DNA of 64,000 bases, taken from assembly GCF_001676705.1 (NCBI RefSeq), contig NZ_CP016170.1:4216001-4280000 (forward strand), given 5' to 3'. Below the pieces are notes generated by a model that was not told the DNA's origin, made no database searches, and saw only the letters and a program-made list of their open reading frames with translations. Below are positions 50,845-59,307 of this stretch, one piece after another. The position numbers and the translations under genes were made by a program. The DNA comes from Bordetella bronchialis (GTDB lineage: Bacteria; Pseudomonadota; Gammaproteobacteria; Burkholderiales; Burkholderiaceae_B). Positions within the stretch are counted from its first letter, which is position 1. Each line of letters starts with the position of its first letter.

Positions 50845-51930
50845 ATGTCGCAAGCCACTCCCACCGCCGAGGCACCGGGCAGCATCCGTGTCGGCACGAC
50901 CCAGCTCCAGGACTTCATCGCGCGCGTGCTGCACGCGGTAGGCATGCCGGAAGACGACGCCCGCATCGTGGGCGCGATCATGGCCGAGGCCGATGCGCGC
51001 GGCGCCGACGCGCACGGCGTGTTCCGGCTGCCGCCCTATGTCAAGCGCATCCGCGCCGGGGGCATGAATATGCGCCCGGACATCCGCGTCGTGCAGGAGC
51101 GGGCGGGCTCGGCGGTGATCGACGGCGACAATGGCATCGGGCACCTGATCATGAAGAAGGCCGCCGACCTGGCGGTGCACAAGGCGCGCAGCACCGGCGT
51201 GGCCTGGGTAGGCGCGCGCATGAGCAACCATGCGGGCCCGGCGGGAATCTATGCGCGCATGCCCTTGCAACACGGCATGATAGGCATCTATATGGCCGTG
51301 GGCAGCGCCAACCATATGCCGCCCTGGGGCGGCACGGACATGCTGCTGTCGACCAATCCCATCGCCATCGCGGTGCCCGGCCGTGCGCGGCCGCCCATCG
51401 TGCTGGACATGGCGACCACCAACGCGGCCTATGGCAAGGTAAAGGCCAAGGCGCAGCGCGGCGAAATGATGCCGGAGGGCTGGATGGTGGGACGCGACGG
51501 CAAGCCCTTGCTGGACCCCAAGCGGTCCAACGAAGGCTTCCTGCTGCCCATAGGCGGGGCCAAGGGCTATGGCCTGGCGATGATGTTCGGGCTGCTGGCG
51601 GGAACGCTGAACGGCGCCGCCTTCGGCCGCGATGTCGTGGATTTCAACCAGGACTACACCACGACGACCAACACCGGACACACGGTGATCGCGGTCGACG
51701 TGGAAGCATTCATGCCCTTGCGGCATTTCGAGGAGCAGGTGGACGACATCTGGGCGCAGATGAAGTCCTCCGAGCGCTTGCCGGGCTGGGACGAGATCCG
51801 CCTGCCCGGCGAGCAATCGAACCGGACCTACGACGAACGCATGGCCGGCGGCGTGCCCATACATGCCGAACTGCGCGCGGCACTGGACGCGCTGGCGGAG
51901 AGCGTGGGAGTCGTCCCGCTGGCTGCGTAA
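50845..51930 (+). CDS. Ldh family oxidoreductase (malate/L-lactate dehydrogenase superfamily)
   Basis: NAD(P)-dependent dehydrogenase (361 aa) of the non-Rossmann Ldh_2 family that includes ureidoglycolate, sulfolactate and piperideine-2-carboxylate reductases. Visible: ADAHGVFRLPPYVKRI with catalytic His57, VGARMSNHAGPAGIYA, LLSTNPIAIAVPG, DMATTNAAYGKV and PIGGAKGYGLAMMFGLLAG. Normal length. Substrate specificity cannot be read. Diverges from a LysR gene; followed after 67 bp by the sugar dehydrogenase. Confidence 0.88.
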   Translation: MSQATPTAEAPGSIRVGTTQLQDFIARVLHAVGMPEDDARIVGAIMAEADARGADAHGVFRLPPYVKRIRAGGMNMRPDIRVVQERAGSAVIDGDNGIGHLIMKKAADLAVHKARSTGVAWVGARMSNHAGPAGIYARMPLQHGMIGIYMAVGSANHMPPWGGTDMLLSTNPIAIAVPGRARPPIVLDMATTNAAYGKVKAKAQRGEMMPEGWMVGRDGKPLLDPKRSNEGFLLPIGGAKGYGLAMMFGLLAGTLNGAAFGRDVVDFNQDYTTTTNTGHTVIAVDVEAFMPLRHFEEQVDDIWAQMKSSERLPGWDEIRLPGEQSNRTYDERMAGGVPIHAELRAALDALAESVGVVPLAA

Positions 51931-51997
51931 GGATCCGGCGGGACGGCGCCGGGGTCTCCGGCGGGGATGACGATACAGGAAGGCAGGAGGACGACTC

Positions 51998-53149
51998 ATG
52001 CAGCTTGCTCGCATCATCTTCAGTACGGCCGCGGCGCTGGCCGCCGCGCTGAACCTGGCGGTGCTGCCCGCCGCGGCCGAGACCAATGCCGGCCTGATCA
52101 AACCGCTCGCCGACAAGCCTTTCGTCGCCACGCCGGTCGCCACATTCGACCAGCCATGGGCGATCGGGTTCCTGCCGGACGGACGCATGCTGGTCACGGA
52201 AAAGCCCGGGCGCATGTATCTGACGGACGCCCAGGGCCGCAAGACGGCGGTCGGCGGTGTACCCAAGGTGGCCTATGCCGGCCAGAACGGCCTGCTGGAC
52301 GTGATCGCCGCGCCGGACTACGCGACCCGGCGCACCATCTACTTCACTTATGTGGAGCCCGCGACGGGTGGCGGCAGCCTGGTGCTGGCGCGCGCGACGC
52401 TGGACGAGGGGCCGGCCGGCGCCAGCCTGAAGGGACTATCGGCGATCTGGCGGCAGGCCTACAAGGGGCCGGGCGGGCAGCCGGGTGGCATCATCGCCTT
52501 CGCGCCCGACGGCCGGCATTTGTTCCTGACGGTGGGAGACCGCATGCGGCCGGAAACCGCCCAGGATCCGGACCAGCCCCTGGGCAAGGTGCTGCGCCTG
52601 AACCTGGACGGCAGCACGCCCCCGGACAACCCCTGGGCCGCCCAAGGCGGGGTGCGCGCCCAGACCTGGACCACCGGCCACCGCAACCCCTACGGCCTGG
52701 CCTTCGCGCCCGACGGCGGGCTATGGATGGACGAGATGGGGCCCATGGGCGGCGACGAGCTGAACCTGATCGTGGCCGGCCGCAATTACGGCTGGCCCAT
52801 CGTGTCCAACGGCGACAACTACAACGGCACCCCGATCCCGCGCCATGCCACCCGGCCGGAATTCGAGGCACCGGTGCTCTATTGGACGCCGGTCATCGCC
52901 CCGGCGGGGCTGGCGTTCTACACGGGATCGATGTTCCCGCAATGGCGGGGATCTGCCTTCATCGGCGGTTTGCGGGCGCAGGCACTGGCGCGCATCGTCT
53001 TCGACGGCAAGGGTGGCGCCGCCGAGGCGGATCTCTGGGATATGGACCGTCGCATCCGGGATGTGGCGATGGCGCCGGACGGCGCGCTGTGGGTGATCGA
53101 GGACAGCACCGAAGGGCGCCTGCTTAGACTCACCCCCAAAAAACAATAG
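51998..53149 (+). CDS. PQQ-dependent sugar dehydrogenase family protein (YliI/Asd-like)
   Basis: Periplasmic six-bladed beta-propeller protein (383 aa) of the soluble aldose sugar dehydrogenase family. Signal peptide MQLARIIFSTAAALAAALN ending near PAAAETN; then FDQPWAIGFLPDGRMLVTEK, GGQPGGIIAFAPDG, TTGHRNPYGLAFAPDG, GPMGGDELNLIVAGRNYGWP and a C-terminal EGRLLRLTPKKQ. These include the Arg/Asn and His positions that hold PQQ in family members. AGGAGG ribosome binding site lies 7 bases before the ATG. No PQQ-synthesis genes are in this window. Confidence 0.88.
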   Translation: MQLARIIFSTAAALAAALNLAVLPAAAETNAGLIKPLADKPFVATPVATFDQPWAIGFLPDGRMLVTEKPGRMYLTDAQGRKTAVGGVPKVAYAGQNGLLDVIAAPDYATRRTIYFTYVEPATGGGSLVLARATLDEGPAGASLKGLSAIWRQAYKGPGGQPGGIIAFAPDGRHLFLTVGDRMRPETAQDPDQPLGKVLRLNLDGSTPPDNPWAAQGGVRAQTWTTGHRNPYGLAFAPDGGLWMDEMGPMGGDELNLIVAGRNYGWPIVSNGDNYNGTPIPRHATRPEFEAPVLYWTPVIAPAGLAFYTGSMFPQWRGSAFIGGLRAQALARIVFDGKGGAAEADLWDMDRRIRDVAMAPDGALWVIEDSTEGRLLRLTPKKQ

Positions 53150-53283
53150 CCGCGCGAGCGAAGCGGCACAGTGGTCATGCAGCAGTAGCAATGCAGCAAT
53201 CCGGCGATGCCGGCACGCGGGGCGATCCGGCAAGGCGGTGATGCCGGCAAGCCCCGTCGGGCCGACAGGCCGGCACGTATCGG

Positions 53284-53293
53284 TGCAATTGCA
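53284..53293. promoter_or_regulatory. palindrome TGCAATTGCA before the HxlR gene
   Basis: A perfect 10-bp palindrome ends 11 bp before the ATG (26 bp before the alternative GTG) of the HxlR regulator. HxlR proteins commonly control their own region, so this may be an operator; the upstream 130 bp also holds two copies of GATGCCGGCA. Weak evidence. Confidence 0.35.
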
Positions 53294-53304
53294 AACGCGT
53301 ACCC

Positions 53305-53859
53305 ATGAGGAGCCATTCAGTGAAAAGAAAATGCCTGCACGCCTCGCCCTGCGCAATCGCCAGGGCGCTGGACCATATCGGGGACTGGTGGACCCTGCTG
53401 ATTCTGCGGGATGTCTTCAAGCAGATCGGGCGGTTCAATGCCATCCAGAAGAGCCTGGGGATCCCGCGCAACATCCTGACGGCACGGTTGCGGATGCTGG
53501 TCGACCGCGGCATTCTTTCCATCGCGCCGGCGTCGGACGGCAGCGTCTACCGGCAATACGTGTTGACGGAGCGGGGCCGGGATCTCGTGCCCGTATTGCT
53601 CGCGCTGCGCCAATGGGGCGAACGGCATGCCACGCCTAGCGAGGAAACGGACGCGGACGAAGCGCCGGGCGTCGATGCGCCGGGCGTCGATGCGCCGGGC
53701 GTCGGTACACCGGGCGTCGCCGCGCGGCGCGTCGCCTTGCCGGCTGGCGCCCGGGAGGACGACGTCGATGAACTCCTGGCCCACGGCATCCGCAGCGGCA
53801 GCGCGCTGGCGCTGCGGGCGGCCGATGCGCGGGGCCTGGCGGCGCGCTGCATCGATTGA
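53305..53859 (+). CDS. HxlR-family transcriptional regulator with repeat-bearing tail
   Basis: Winged-helix regulator (184 aa from the ATG). The HxlR core is clear: CLHASPCAIARALDHIGDWW, TLLILRDVFKQIGRFNAIQK, GIPRNILTARLRMLVDRGIL and YVLTERGRDLVPVLLALRQW. Two starts compete: ATG at 53305 without ribosome binding site, and GTG at 53320, which has GGAG 8 bases upstream and would give 179 aa. After the core, residues 119-139 are encoded by 15-bp tandem repeats (APGVD units), followed by a C-terminal extension of unknown role. Cys11 and Cys16 near the N-terminus could be redox-sensitive, as in some relatives. Confidence 0.88.
   Translation: MRSHSVKRKCLHASPCAIARALDHIGDWWTLLILRDVFKQIGRFNAIQKSLGIPRNILTARLRMLVDRGILSIAPASDGSVYRQYVLTERGRDLVPVLLALRQWGERHATPSEETDADEAPGVDAPGVDAPGVGTPGVAARRVALPAGAREDDVDELLAHGIRSGSALALRAADARGLAARCID
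53662..53721 (+). repeat. 15-bp tandem repeat (four units) in the HxlR gene
   Basis: GCGCCGGGCGTCGAT is repeated at 53662-53676, 53677-53691, 53692-53706 (one change) and 53707-53721 (several changes). It encodes APGVD-APGVD-APGVG-TPGVA. Unit length is a multiple of three, so copy-number change alters only the linker length. Confidence 0.85.
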
Positions 53860-53970
53860 GCCCGGATGGCCGGCCTGCCGCGGCAGCGATGCAGCGGGCC
53901 GGTAGGTATGGCGCTTGCTCTGCCGGCGGGTTTCGGTCGTTCCGCCGGCATCCGTGGCCGGCTCCCGGGT

Positions 53971-56727
53971 ATGCACACACGCCACATCCGCAAGGCCAGC
54001 CTGGCCTGCATCGCTTCATTCTTCCTGCTTGGCAGCGCCGCGATGGCCCAGACCGGGACCGGCGGCACACCGCCGCCGTCCGCGCCGCAGCCGTCCGGGG
54101 CCGTCGCGGCGGCCGCCCCGAGCGCAACCGGTGCCGCCCATCCGGTCTCGGCGGCCGCCGCCATCACACCGGCCGATGCGCGGCGCACCGCGGATATCCT
54201 GCGCGACGACGGCCGGCGCGCCGAGCTGATCCGCGTCCTGAACACCATCGCCGCCGCGGCGCCCGCCGATACGGCCACTCCCCCATCCGCCGCGCCGGCG
54301 GCGTCCTCGACCGTAACGGCGCCGGCCTCCGCGGCGCCCGCGGGCTCCCCGCCCGCCGCGGCGGATAGCACGGCGGAAGCGGAGCCGAGCACGATCGTGC
54401 CCCTGGAGCGCGGCGGCCTGATGGCGCGCCTGCTGCGCAGCCTGGATGGATGGACGGACAACTTCGCCAGGCAGAGCAGCGAAGCCGTCCAGGCCGCGAA
54501 AGAGATTCCAGCCCTGTTCGCCCAGTCGCGCACGCTGACCACGCCGGCCGGACAACGCCTGCTGGGCCTGCTGGCCCTGGCCCTGGCGGCGGCGTTCGCG
54601 CTAGGGCTGTTGCTGGAATGGGCGCTGCACCGCGCGCTGCGCCGGCCGCGCCTCGCGCTGGAGGAACACGCCAACCGGCTGGCGGCGCGGCATGATGCGC
54701 GGCATGACGGCGCGGCGCCCGCGCGCGACCCCGCGCGGCCGACGCCGCACGAAGCCGCCCGCGACGCGGCGCAGGCGGGCCTGACCCCGGCGACCGACGG
54801 CGTGGCCGTCGTCCAGACGCACCGCGAAGGCGTGGATCGCGTCGAAACCATCCCCGTCGGCAAGGAAAACGCCGCCGGCTCCGTGCCCCCGCCCGCCGTG
54901 GAAACAGCCAGCGCGCAGGCGCGGCACACCCCCGAGGCAGACAAGACACGGGAGGAGGAAGGCGCCCGCAACTCCAGGCACCACTGGCGCACGCTGCGCA
55001 ACCTGCCCTACGCCCTGGGCGCCCTGATCCTGGAATTGCTGCCCATCGCGCTGTTCTTCATCGCCGCCAGCCTGGCCTTGCGCTACGCGGCCGGCGACCA
55101 CGCACGTGTGCGTGAAGCGGTCACCGGCTTCATCGAGGCCTATGTGGCATTGCGGCTGACCATGGCCGTGGTGCGGCTGCTGGTTTCCCCGGCGGGACGA
55201 GGACTGCGGCTACTGGATGTGGGCCCGCGGCCGGCCCGGCTGCTGACGACTTGGATACGCTGGATCGCCGCACTGGCGCTGTTCGGCATGGCCATCGCCG
55301 ACACCCTGCCCTTGCTGGGCACCGGACCGGCGCTGCGCATGGCCTTCCTGAAGGCGGTCTCGCTGCTCGTGCACCTGAGCGCGGTCGTTCTCATCCTGAA
55401 GCTGCGGCGACCCGTGCGCCACGCCCTGCGCGCCGCGTCCGACGCCAGCGGTCCGCTGGCCGTCGCGCGCAACTGGCTGGCGGAAGCCTGGGCGGCCATC
55501 GCCATCGTCATCGTCATGGGCGTATGGGTGGTATGGGCGATGGGCGTGGAGGACGGCTTTCCCAAGCTGATCCACTTCGTCCTGGTATCGGCAGTCGTGC
55601 TGGTGGCCGCGCGGCTGCTGGCCATCCTGATCCTGGGCAGCCTGGGACGCCTGTTCTCCGCCGGCCGGGACGCGGCGCACCGCAACGGCGATGCGGCGCC
55701 GAGCGGCGCCACGCGGCTATCGGAACGCTACTATCCCTGGACGCGCGGCCTGGTGTCGGTGGCACTCATCCTGTGCACCGCCGTCGTCCTGTTCGAGTCC
55801 TGGGGCGTGGATGCCATGAGCTGGTTCGCCAGCGGCACGCTGGGACGCAGCCTGGCCTCGGCCGCGCTGACCATCGTGATCGCCATCGTCGTCGCCATCC
55901 TGGTCTGGGAAGCCGCGCAATACGCCGTGGAGCGGCGCCTGGCACGCTGGACGCGGCAAGGCGACGCGGTGCGCGCGGCGCGGCTGCGCACGCTGCTGCC
56001 CATGCTGCGCACGGCGCTGTTCATCGTGGTGGCGCTGATCGTGGGCCTGACCGCGCTGAACCAGATCGGCATCAATACGACGCCCTTGCTGGCGGGCGCC
56101 AGTATCATCGGCGTCGCCGTGGGTTTCGGTTCGCAGAAACTGGTGCAGGATTTCATCACCGGCATATTCCTGTTGATGGAAAACGCCATGCGCGTGGGCG
56201 ACTGGGTTACCGTGGCCGGCGTGTCGGGCAGCGTCGAATACCTGTCCATCCGCACCGTGCGGCTGCGTGGCGGCGATGGCGCCCTGTACATCGTGCCCTT
56301 CAGCTCGGTTTCCACCGTGAGCAACAGCAACCGCGGCATCGGCAACGCGGCCGTGCGCATCAGCGTGGCCTACGATACCGACATCGACATGGTCGTGCGG
56401 GAACTGAAGGAGATCGGCGCGTCGCTGCGCGAGGACGCGAACTTCAAGGATCAGATCCTGAACGATATCGAGGTCTGGGGCGTGGACTCCGTAGACGGAT
56501 CCATGGTCACCCTGGTGGGCCAGATGCGTTGCAGCGACAAGGGCCGCTGGGGCGTGCAGCGCGAAATCAACCGGCGTATCCTGGAACGCTTCCGCGAGCT
56601 GGGCATCGAAATCGCCAATCCGCGCGCCAGCCTGCTGCTGCCGGCCGATGCGTCGCCACTGGCGGTGCCGGGCAGCCCCGACACGACGGCGCAACGCCAG
56701 CCCGCGCCAGGCGGCGCCGCGGGATAA
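53971..56727 (+). CDS. large mechanosensitive ion channel protein, MscS family
   Basis: Inner-membrane channel (about 918 aa from ATG 53971) opening under membrane tension. Signal peptide MHTRHIRKASLACIASFFLL ending GSAAMAQ; a periplasmic Ala/Pro-rich region (to about 170), a first transmembrane helix near LLGLLALALAAAFALGLLLE, a charged linker of about 125 residues, further helices, then the MscS pore and beta domain: NQIGINTTPLLAGASIIGVA, VGFGSQKLVQDFITGIFLLM, RVGDWVTVAGVSGSVEYLSI. C-terminal tail is Pro/Ala-rich. Resembles long YbiO/MscK-type channels. An in-frame start at 53866 or 53908 would precede the signal peptide. Confidence 0.87.
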   Translation: MHTRHIRKASLACIASFFLLGSAAMAQTGTGGTPPPSAPQPSGAVAAAAPSATGAAHPVSAAAAITPADARRTADILRDDGRRAELIRVLNTIAAAAPADTATPPSAAPAASSTVTAPASAAPAGSPPAAADSTAEAEPSTIVPLERGGLMARLLRSLDGWTDNFARQSSEAVQAAKEIPALFAQSRTLTTPAGQRLLGLLALALAAAFALGLLLEWALHRALRRPRLALEEHANRLAARHDARHDGAAPARDPARPTPHEAARDAAQAGLTPATDGVAVVQTHREGVDRVETIPVGKENAAGSVPPPAVETASAQARHTPEADKTREEEGARNSRHHWRTLRNLPYALGALILELLPIALFFIAASLALRYAAGDHARVREAVTGFIEAYVALRLTMAVVRLLVSPAGRGLRLLDVGPRPARLLTTWIRWIAALALFGMAIADTLPLLGTGPALRMAFLKAVSLLVHLSAVVLILKLRRPVRHALRAASDASGPLAVARNWLAEAWAAIAIVIVMGVWVVWAMGVEDGFPKLIHFVLVSAVVLVAARLLAILILGSLGRLFSAGRDAAHRNGDAAPSGATRLSERYYPWTRGLVSVALILCTAVVLFESWGVDAMSWFASGTLGRSLASAALTIVIAIVVAILVWEAAQYAVERRLARWTRQGDAVRAARLRTLLPMLRTALFIVVALIVGLTALNQIGINTTPLLAGASIIGVAVGFGSQKLVQDFITGIFLLMENAMRVGDWVTVAGVSGSVEYLSIRTVRLRGGDGALYIVPFSSVSTVSNSNRGIGNAAVRISVAYDTDIDMVVRELKEIGASLREDANFKDQILNDIEVWGVDSVDGSMVTLVGQMRCSDKGRWGVQREINRRILERFRELGIEIANPRASLLLPADASPLAVPGSPDTTAQRQPAPGGAAG

Positions 56728-56778
56728 GCGACGGAATAAGCGGCGCTTCAGCCGCGACGTGTAACGCAGCGCCGGGAA

Positions 56779-57402
56779 TCAGCGCGGCACCAGGGTGGCG
56801 GCCGCGCGATCCGTGGGGTCGTCGCTGGCCGCCAGGCCCGCGCGCACACCCGCCCGGTCCTCCGCGCCGCGGTTCTGGCTCATCTTGCGCTTGGCATCGA
56901 TGCGCGCGATAGGCAGGCGCACGCCCACGATGCCGCGCAGCATGGCGGCGATGTAGTCCGCCGGGGCGTCCGACACCGACCATGGCGCCTCGCGCGCGGC
57001 CTCGTGGCGATCGGTCAGGCCCGACACGACTTGCAGCAGGCGCTGTGCATCGTCGAAGAACTCCACCGGCCCATAGGCGTGGACGGACACATAGTTCCAG
57101 GTAGGCACGACCTTGCCGTCGGCCTGCTTGCTGGCGTACCACGAGGGCGACACATAGGCGTCGGGGCCCATGAAGATCGCCAGCGCATGACCCGTGACGC
57201 TGGCGCGCCAATGCGGATTGGCCCGCGCCATGTGGCCGTACAGGACGCCCTGCTCCCCTTCATCGGCCGCCAGCAGCATGGGCAGCGGCGTGGCTATGGG
57301 ACCGTCCGGACCGGCGGTGACGAGCTGTACCAGCCGCGCCTCGCGCATGACGCGATGGATGGCGGCCAGGTCTTCTTCGCGGAATGCGGCAGGCACGTAC
57401 AT
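56779..57402 (-). CDS. FMN-binding negative transcriptional regulator family (PaiB-like)
   Basis: Protein of 207 aa beginning MYVPAAFREEDLAAIHRVMR, with GVLYGHMARANPHWRA, AIFMGPDAYVSPSWYASK and VPTWNYVSVHAYGPVEFFDD, all typical of the PaiB flavin-reductase-like split-barrel family. In Bacillus PaiB was described as a negative regulator of sporulation and protease genes; in proteobacteria the family's job is unclear and may be an FMN-dependent oxidoreductase or small-molecule acetylation partner. ATG 57402 has GGGGAGA upstream. On the same strand as the aldehyde dehydrogenase gene with repeats between. Confidence 0.87.
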   Translation of the reverse strand: MYVPAAFREEDLAAIHRVMREARLVQLVTAGPDGPIATPLPMLLAADEGEQGVLYGHMARANPHWRASVTGHALAIFMGPDAYVSPSWYASKQADGKVVPTWNYVSVHAYGPVEFFDDAQRLLQVVSGLTDRHEAAREAPWSVSDAPADYIAAMLRGIVGVRLPIARIDAKRKMSQNRGAEDRAGVRAGLAASDDPTDRAAATLVPR

Positions 57403-57447
57403 GGTGTTCTCCCCAGGAAGCCGCATTATCCGCGATAAAACGGTGGG

Positions 57448-57499
57448 GCCACGCCGGCCGGGCCAAGCGGTCTAGCCACGCCGGCCGGGCCAAGCGGTC
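57448..57499. repeat. 25-bp direct repeat, two copies, between aldehyde dehydrogenase and PaiB genes
   Basis: The same 25 bases, starting GCCACGCCGGCCGGGCC, occur exactly at 57448-57472 and 57475-57499 with 2 bp between (27-bp period). The region is non-coding. Exact identity over 25 bp points to a recent tandem duplication or to iterated protein-binding sites. Confidence 0.85.
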
Positions 57500-57502
57500 G
57501 AA

Positions 57503-57529
57503 CCGCGCCGGCTTGCCATGCCGGCGCGG
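57503..57529. terminator. 10-bp-stem hairpin after the aldehyde dehydrogenase gene
   Basis: CCGCGCCGGC (57503-57512) and GCCGGCGCGG (57520-57529) are perfect reverse complements with a 7-nt loop, about 30 bp after the aldehyde dehydrogenase stop and directly beside the 25-bp repeats. No T-tract; probably a transcript-end or stabilising structure. Confidence 0.5.
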
Positions 57530-57560
57530 CCGGGCCACCGGGGCCGGGTCTCCGAGTCCC

Positions 57561-59081
57561 CTACGACAGCCGGGTGGTGATGGCCTTGGTCTCCAGGTAG
57601 TTATTGAGCACCGCCTGGCCCATTTCGCGGCCCCAGCCCGACTGTTTGTAGCCGCCGAACGGCAAGGCGGCATCGAACACGTGATAGCAGTTGATCCACA
57701 CCGTGCCCGCGCGCAGCCGGTTGGCGATGCTCATGGCGCGTCCCTCGCTGCCGGACCACACCCCCGCGGCCAGGCCATAGACCGTGTTGTTGGCCTGCGC
57801 GATCAGGGCGTCGTCGACCTCGTCGAAGGGCGTGGCCACCAGCACGGGGCCGAAGATCTCCTCCTGCACGACCTTCATCTCGGGACTGGTATCCACCAGG
57901 ATGGTCGGTTCGACGAAATAGCCCTTGCCACCCAGGCCCTTGCCGCCGCACACCGCCCGGGCGCCCTGGGTCTTGCCCGATTCCAGATAGCCGGTGACGC
58001 GCTCGTACTGCACCTGGGACACCAGAGGTCCCATCTGCGTGCTTTCCAGCAAGCCGTGGCCCAGCGTGATCCTGCCGGCCAGGTCGGCGATGCCCTGCAC
58101 CACTTTTTCGTAGACATTGCGCTGGACGTACAGCCGCGAGCCGGCGTTGCAGCACTGGCCATGGTTGAAGAAGATGGCCGCCGCCGCGCCCGGGATGGCG
58201 ATATCCAGATCGGCATCGCCCAGGATGATGTTGGGCGACTTGCCCCCGAGCTCCAGGCTGACTTTCTTCAGGTCGCGCGAAGCGGCCTGCACGATCAGCT
58301 TGCCGACCTCCGTCGATCCGGTGAATGCCACCTTGTCGACGCCGGGGTGCCCGGCCAGGGCCGCGCCCGCCGTCTCGCCAAAGCCCGGCACGATGTTCAC
58401 CACGCCCGGCGGCAGGCCGGCTTCCTGCAGCAGCTCGCCCAGCCGCAGGCCCGACAGCGGGGTTTCTTCCGCCACCTTCAGCACCACCGTGCAGCCCGTG
58501 GCCAGCGCCGGCGCGAGCTTCCAGGCCGCCATCAGCAGCGGGAAGTTCCAGGGAATGATCTGGCCCACGACGCCGATGGGCTCGGGGCGCGTCATGGACA
58601 TGAACTCCATGCCGGGCGCCGCCAGGGCCGAGATCGGTATGGTCTTGCCTTCGATCTTGGTGGCCCAGCCGGACATGTAGTGGAACATATCGGCCGACAG
58701 CGCGACATCCGCCACCCGTGCCACGGACTTCGGCTTGCCGTTGTCGATGGCTTCCAGTTCCGCCAGCTCGTCGGCATGCTCCAGGATCAAGTCGCCGATA
58801 CGATGGATCATGCGGCCGCGCGCGGAGGCGGTCATGCGCGACCAGGGTCCGGTCTCGAAGGCCTGCCGCGCGGCCTTCACCGCCTCGTCGATGTCCGCCT
58901 TATCGCCTTCGGCCACCTGCGCGATCACCTCGCCGGTCGCGGGGTCGTGCACCGGAAAGGTCTTGCCGGACTGGGCCTGCACCCACTTGCCCCCTATCAG
59001 CATGGAACGCGGCCGGGACAGCCATTGCTCCACATTGGGCGATAGGGCGGGACGGGTCTTCAAGTCTGCTGGACTGTTCAT
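57561..59081 (-). CDS. NAD(P)-dependent aldehyde dehydrogenase, betaine/phenylacetaldehyde type
   Basis: Cytoplasmic class I/II aldehyde dehydrogenase (506 aa) oxidising aldehydes to acids. Motifs: VGQIIPWNFPLLMAAWKLAP, cofactor loop FTGSTEVGK, general base Glu in LELGGKSPNII, catalytic Cys in NHGQCCNAGSR, EEIFGPVL and PFGGYKQSGWGREMG. Closest in feel to DhaS/phenylacetaldehyde or betaine aldehyde dehydrogenases; substrate not decidable. ATG 59081 has AGGAGA upstream; the open frame to 59204 adds non-conserved sequence. Confidence 0.92.
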   Translation of the reverse strand: MNSPADLKTRPALSPNVEQWLSRPRSMLIGGKWVQAQSGKTFPVHDPATGEVIAQVAEGDKADIDEAVKAARQAFETGPWSRMTASARGRMIHRIGDLILEHADELAELEAIDNGKPKSVARVADVALSADMFHYMSGWATKIEGKTIPISALAAPGMEFMSMTRPEPIGVVGQIIPWNFPLLMAAWKLAPALATGCTVVLKVAEETPLSGLRLGELLQEAGLPPGVVNIVPGFGETAGAALAGHPGVDKVAFTGSTEVGKLIVQAASRDLKKVSLELGGKSPNIILGDADLDIAIPGAAAAIFFNHGQCCNAGSRLYVQRNVYEKVVQGIADLAGRITLGHGLLESTQMGPLVSQVQYERVTGYLESGKTQGARAVCGGKGLGGKGYFVEPTILVDTSPEMKVVQEEIFGPVLVATPFDEVDDALIAQANNTVYGLAAGVWSGSEGRAMSIANRLRAGTVWINCYHVFDAALPFGGYKQSGWGREMGQAVLNNYLETKAITTRLS

Positions 59082-59272
59082 GGTGTGTCTCCTGGACGGG
59101 GTCCCGGCGGACCCTTGTTGGCGCGGATGCTGCGCGGGCCCGTCCCGGCTGGCGCGGCGGACCTCTTGTCGTATGGGGTGCCATGCGGTGCATGGGGCGT
59201 GCACCGTTCGCGGGCACGCCAGCCACTTTAATCCGGAAAATCCCTGGAACCGATGGACGGAAACCCTAGGTC

Positions 59273-59284
59273 AAGTCATGACTT
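59273..59284. promoter_or_regulatory. perfect 12-bp palindrome AAGTCATGACTT
   Basis: Located about 190 bp upstream of the aldehyde dehydrogenase ATG and 24 bp after the stop of the lone response regulator, both on the minus strand. A candidate operator for the dehydrogenase. A second small dyad TAGGCGC-GAT-GCGCCTA (59294-59310) lies beside it over the response-regulator stop codon. The rest of the 226-bp gap shows nothing recognisable. Confidence 0.4.
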
Positions 59285-59307
59285 CCGCCGGCATAGGCGC
59301 GATGCGC

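Noticed and set aside
54016..54555. Gly/Arg-rich minus-strand frame opposite the MscS gene, resembling an RNA-binding tail
   Set aside because: Antisense of Ala/Pro-rich codons always reads Gly/Arg-rich; no folded domain.
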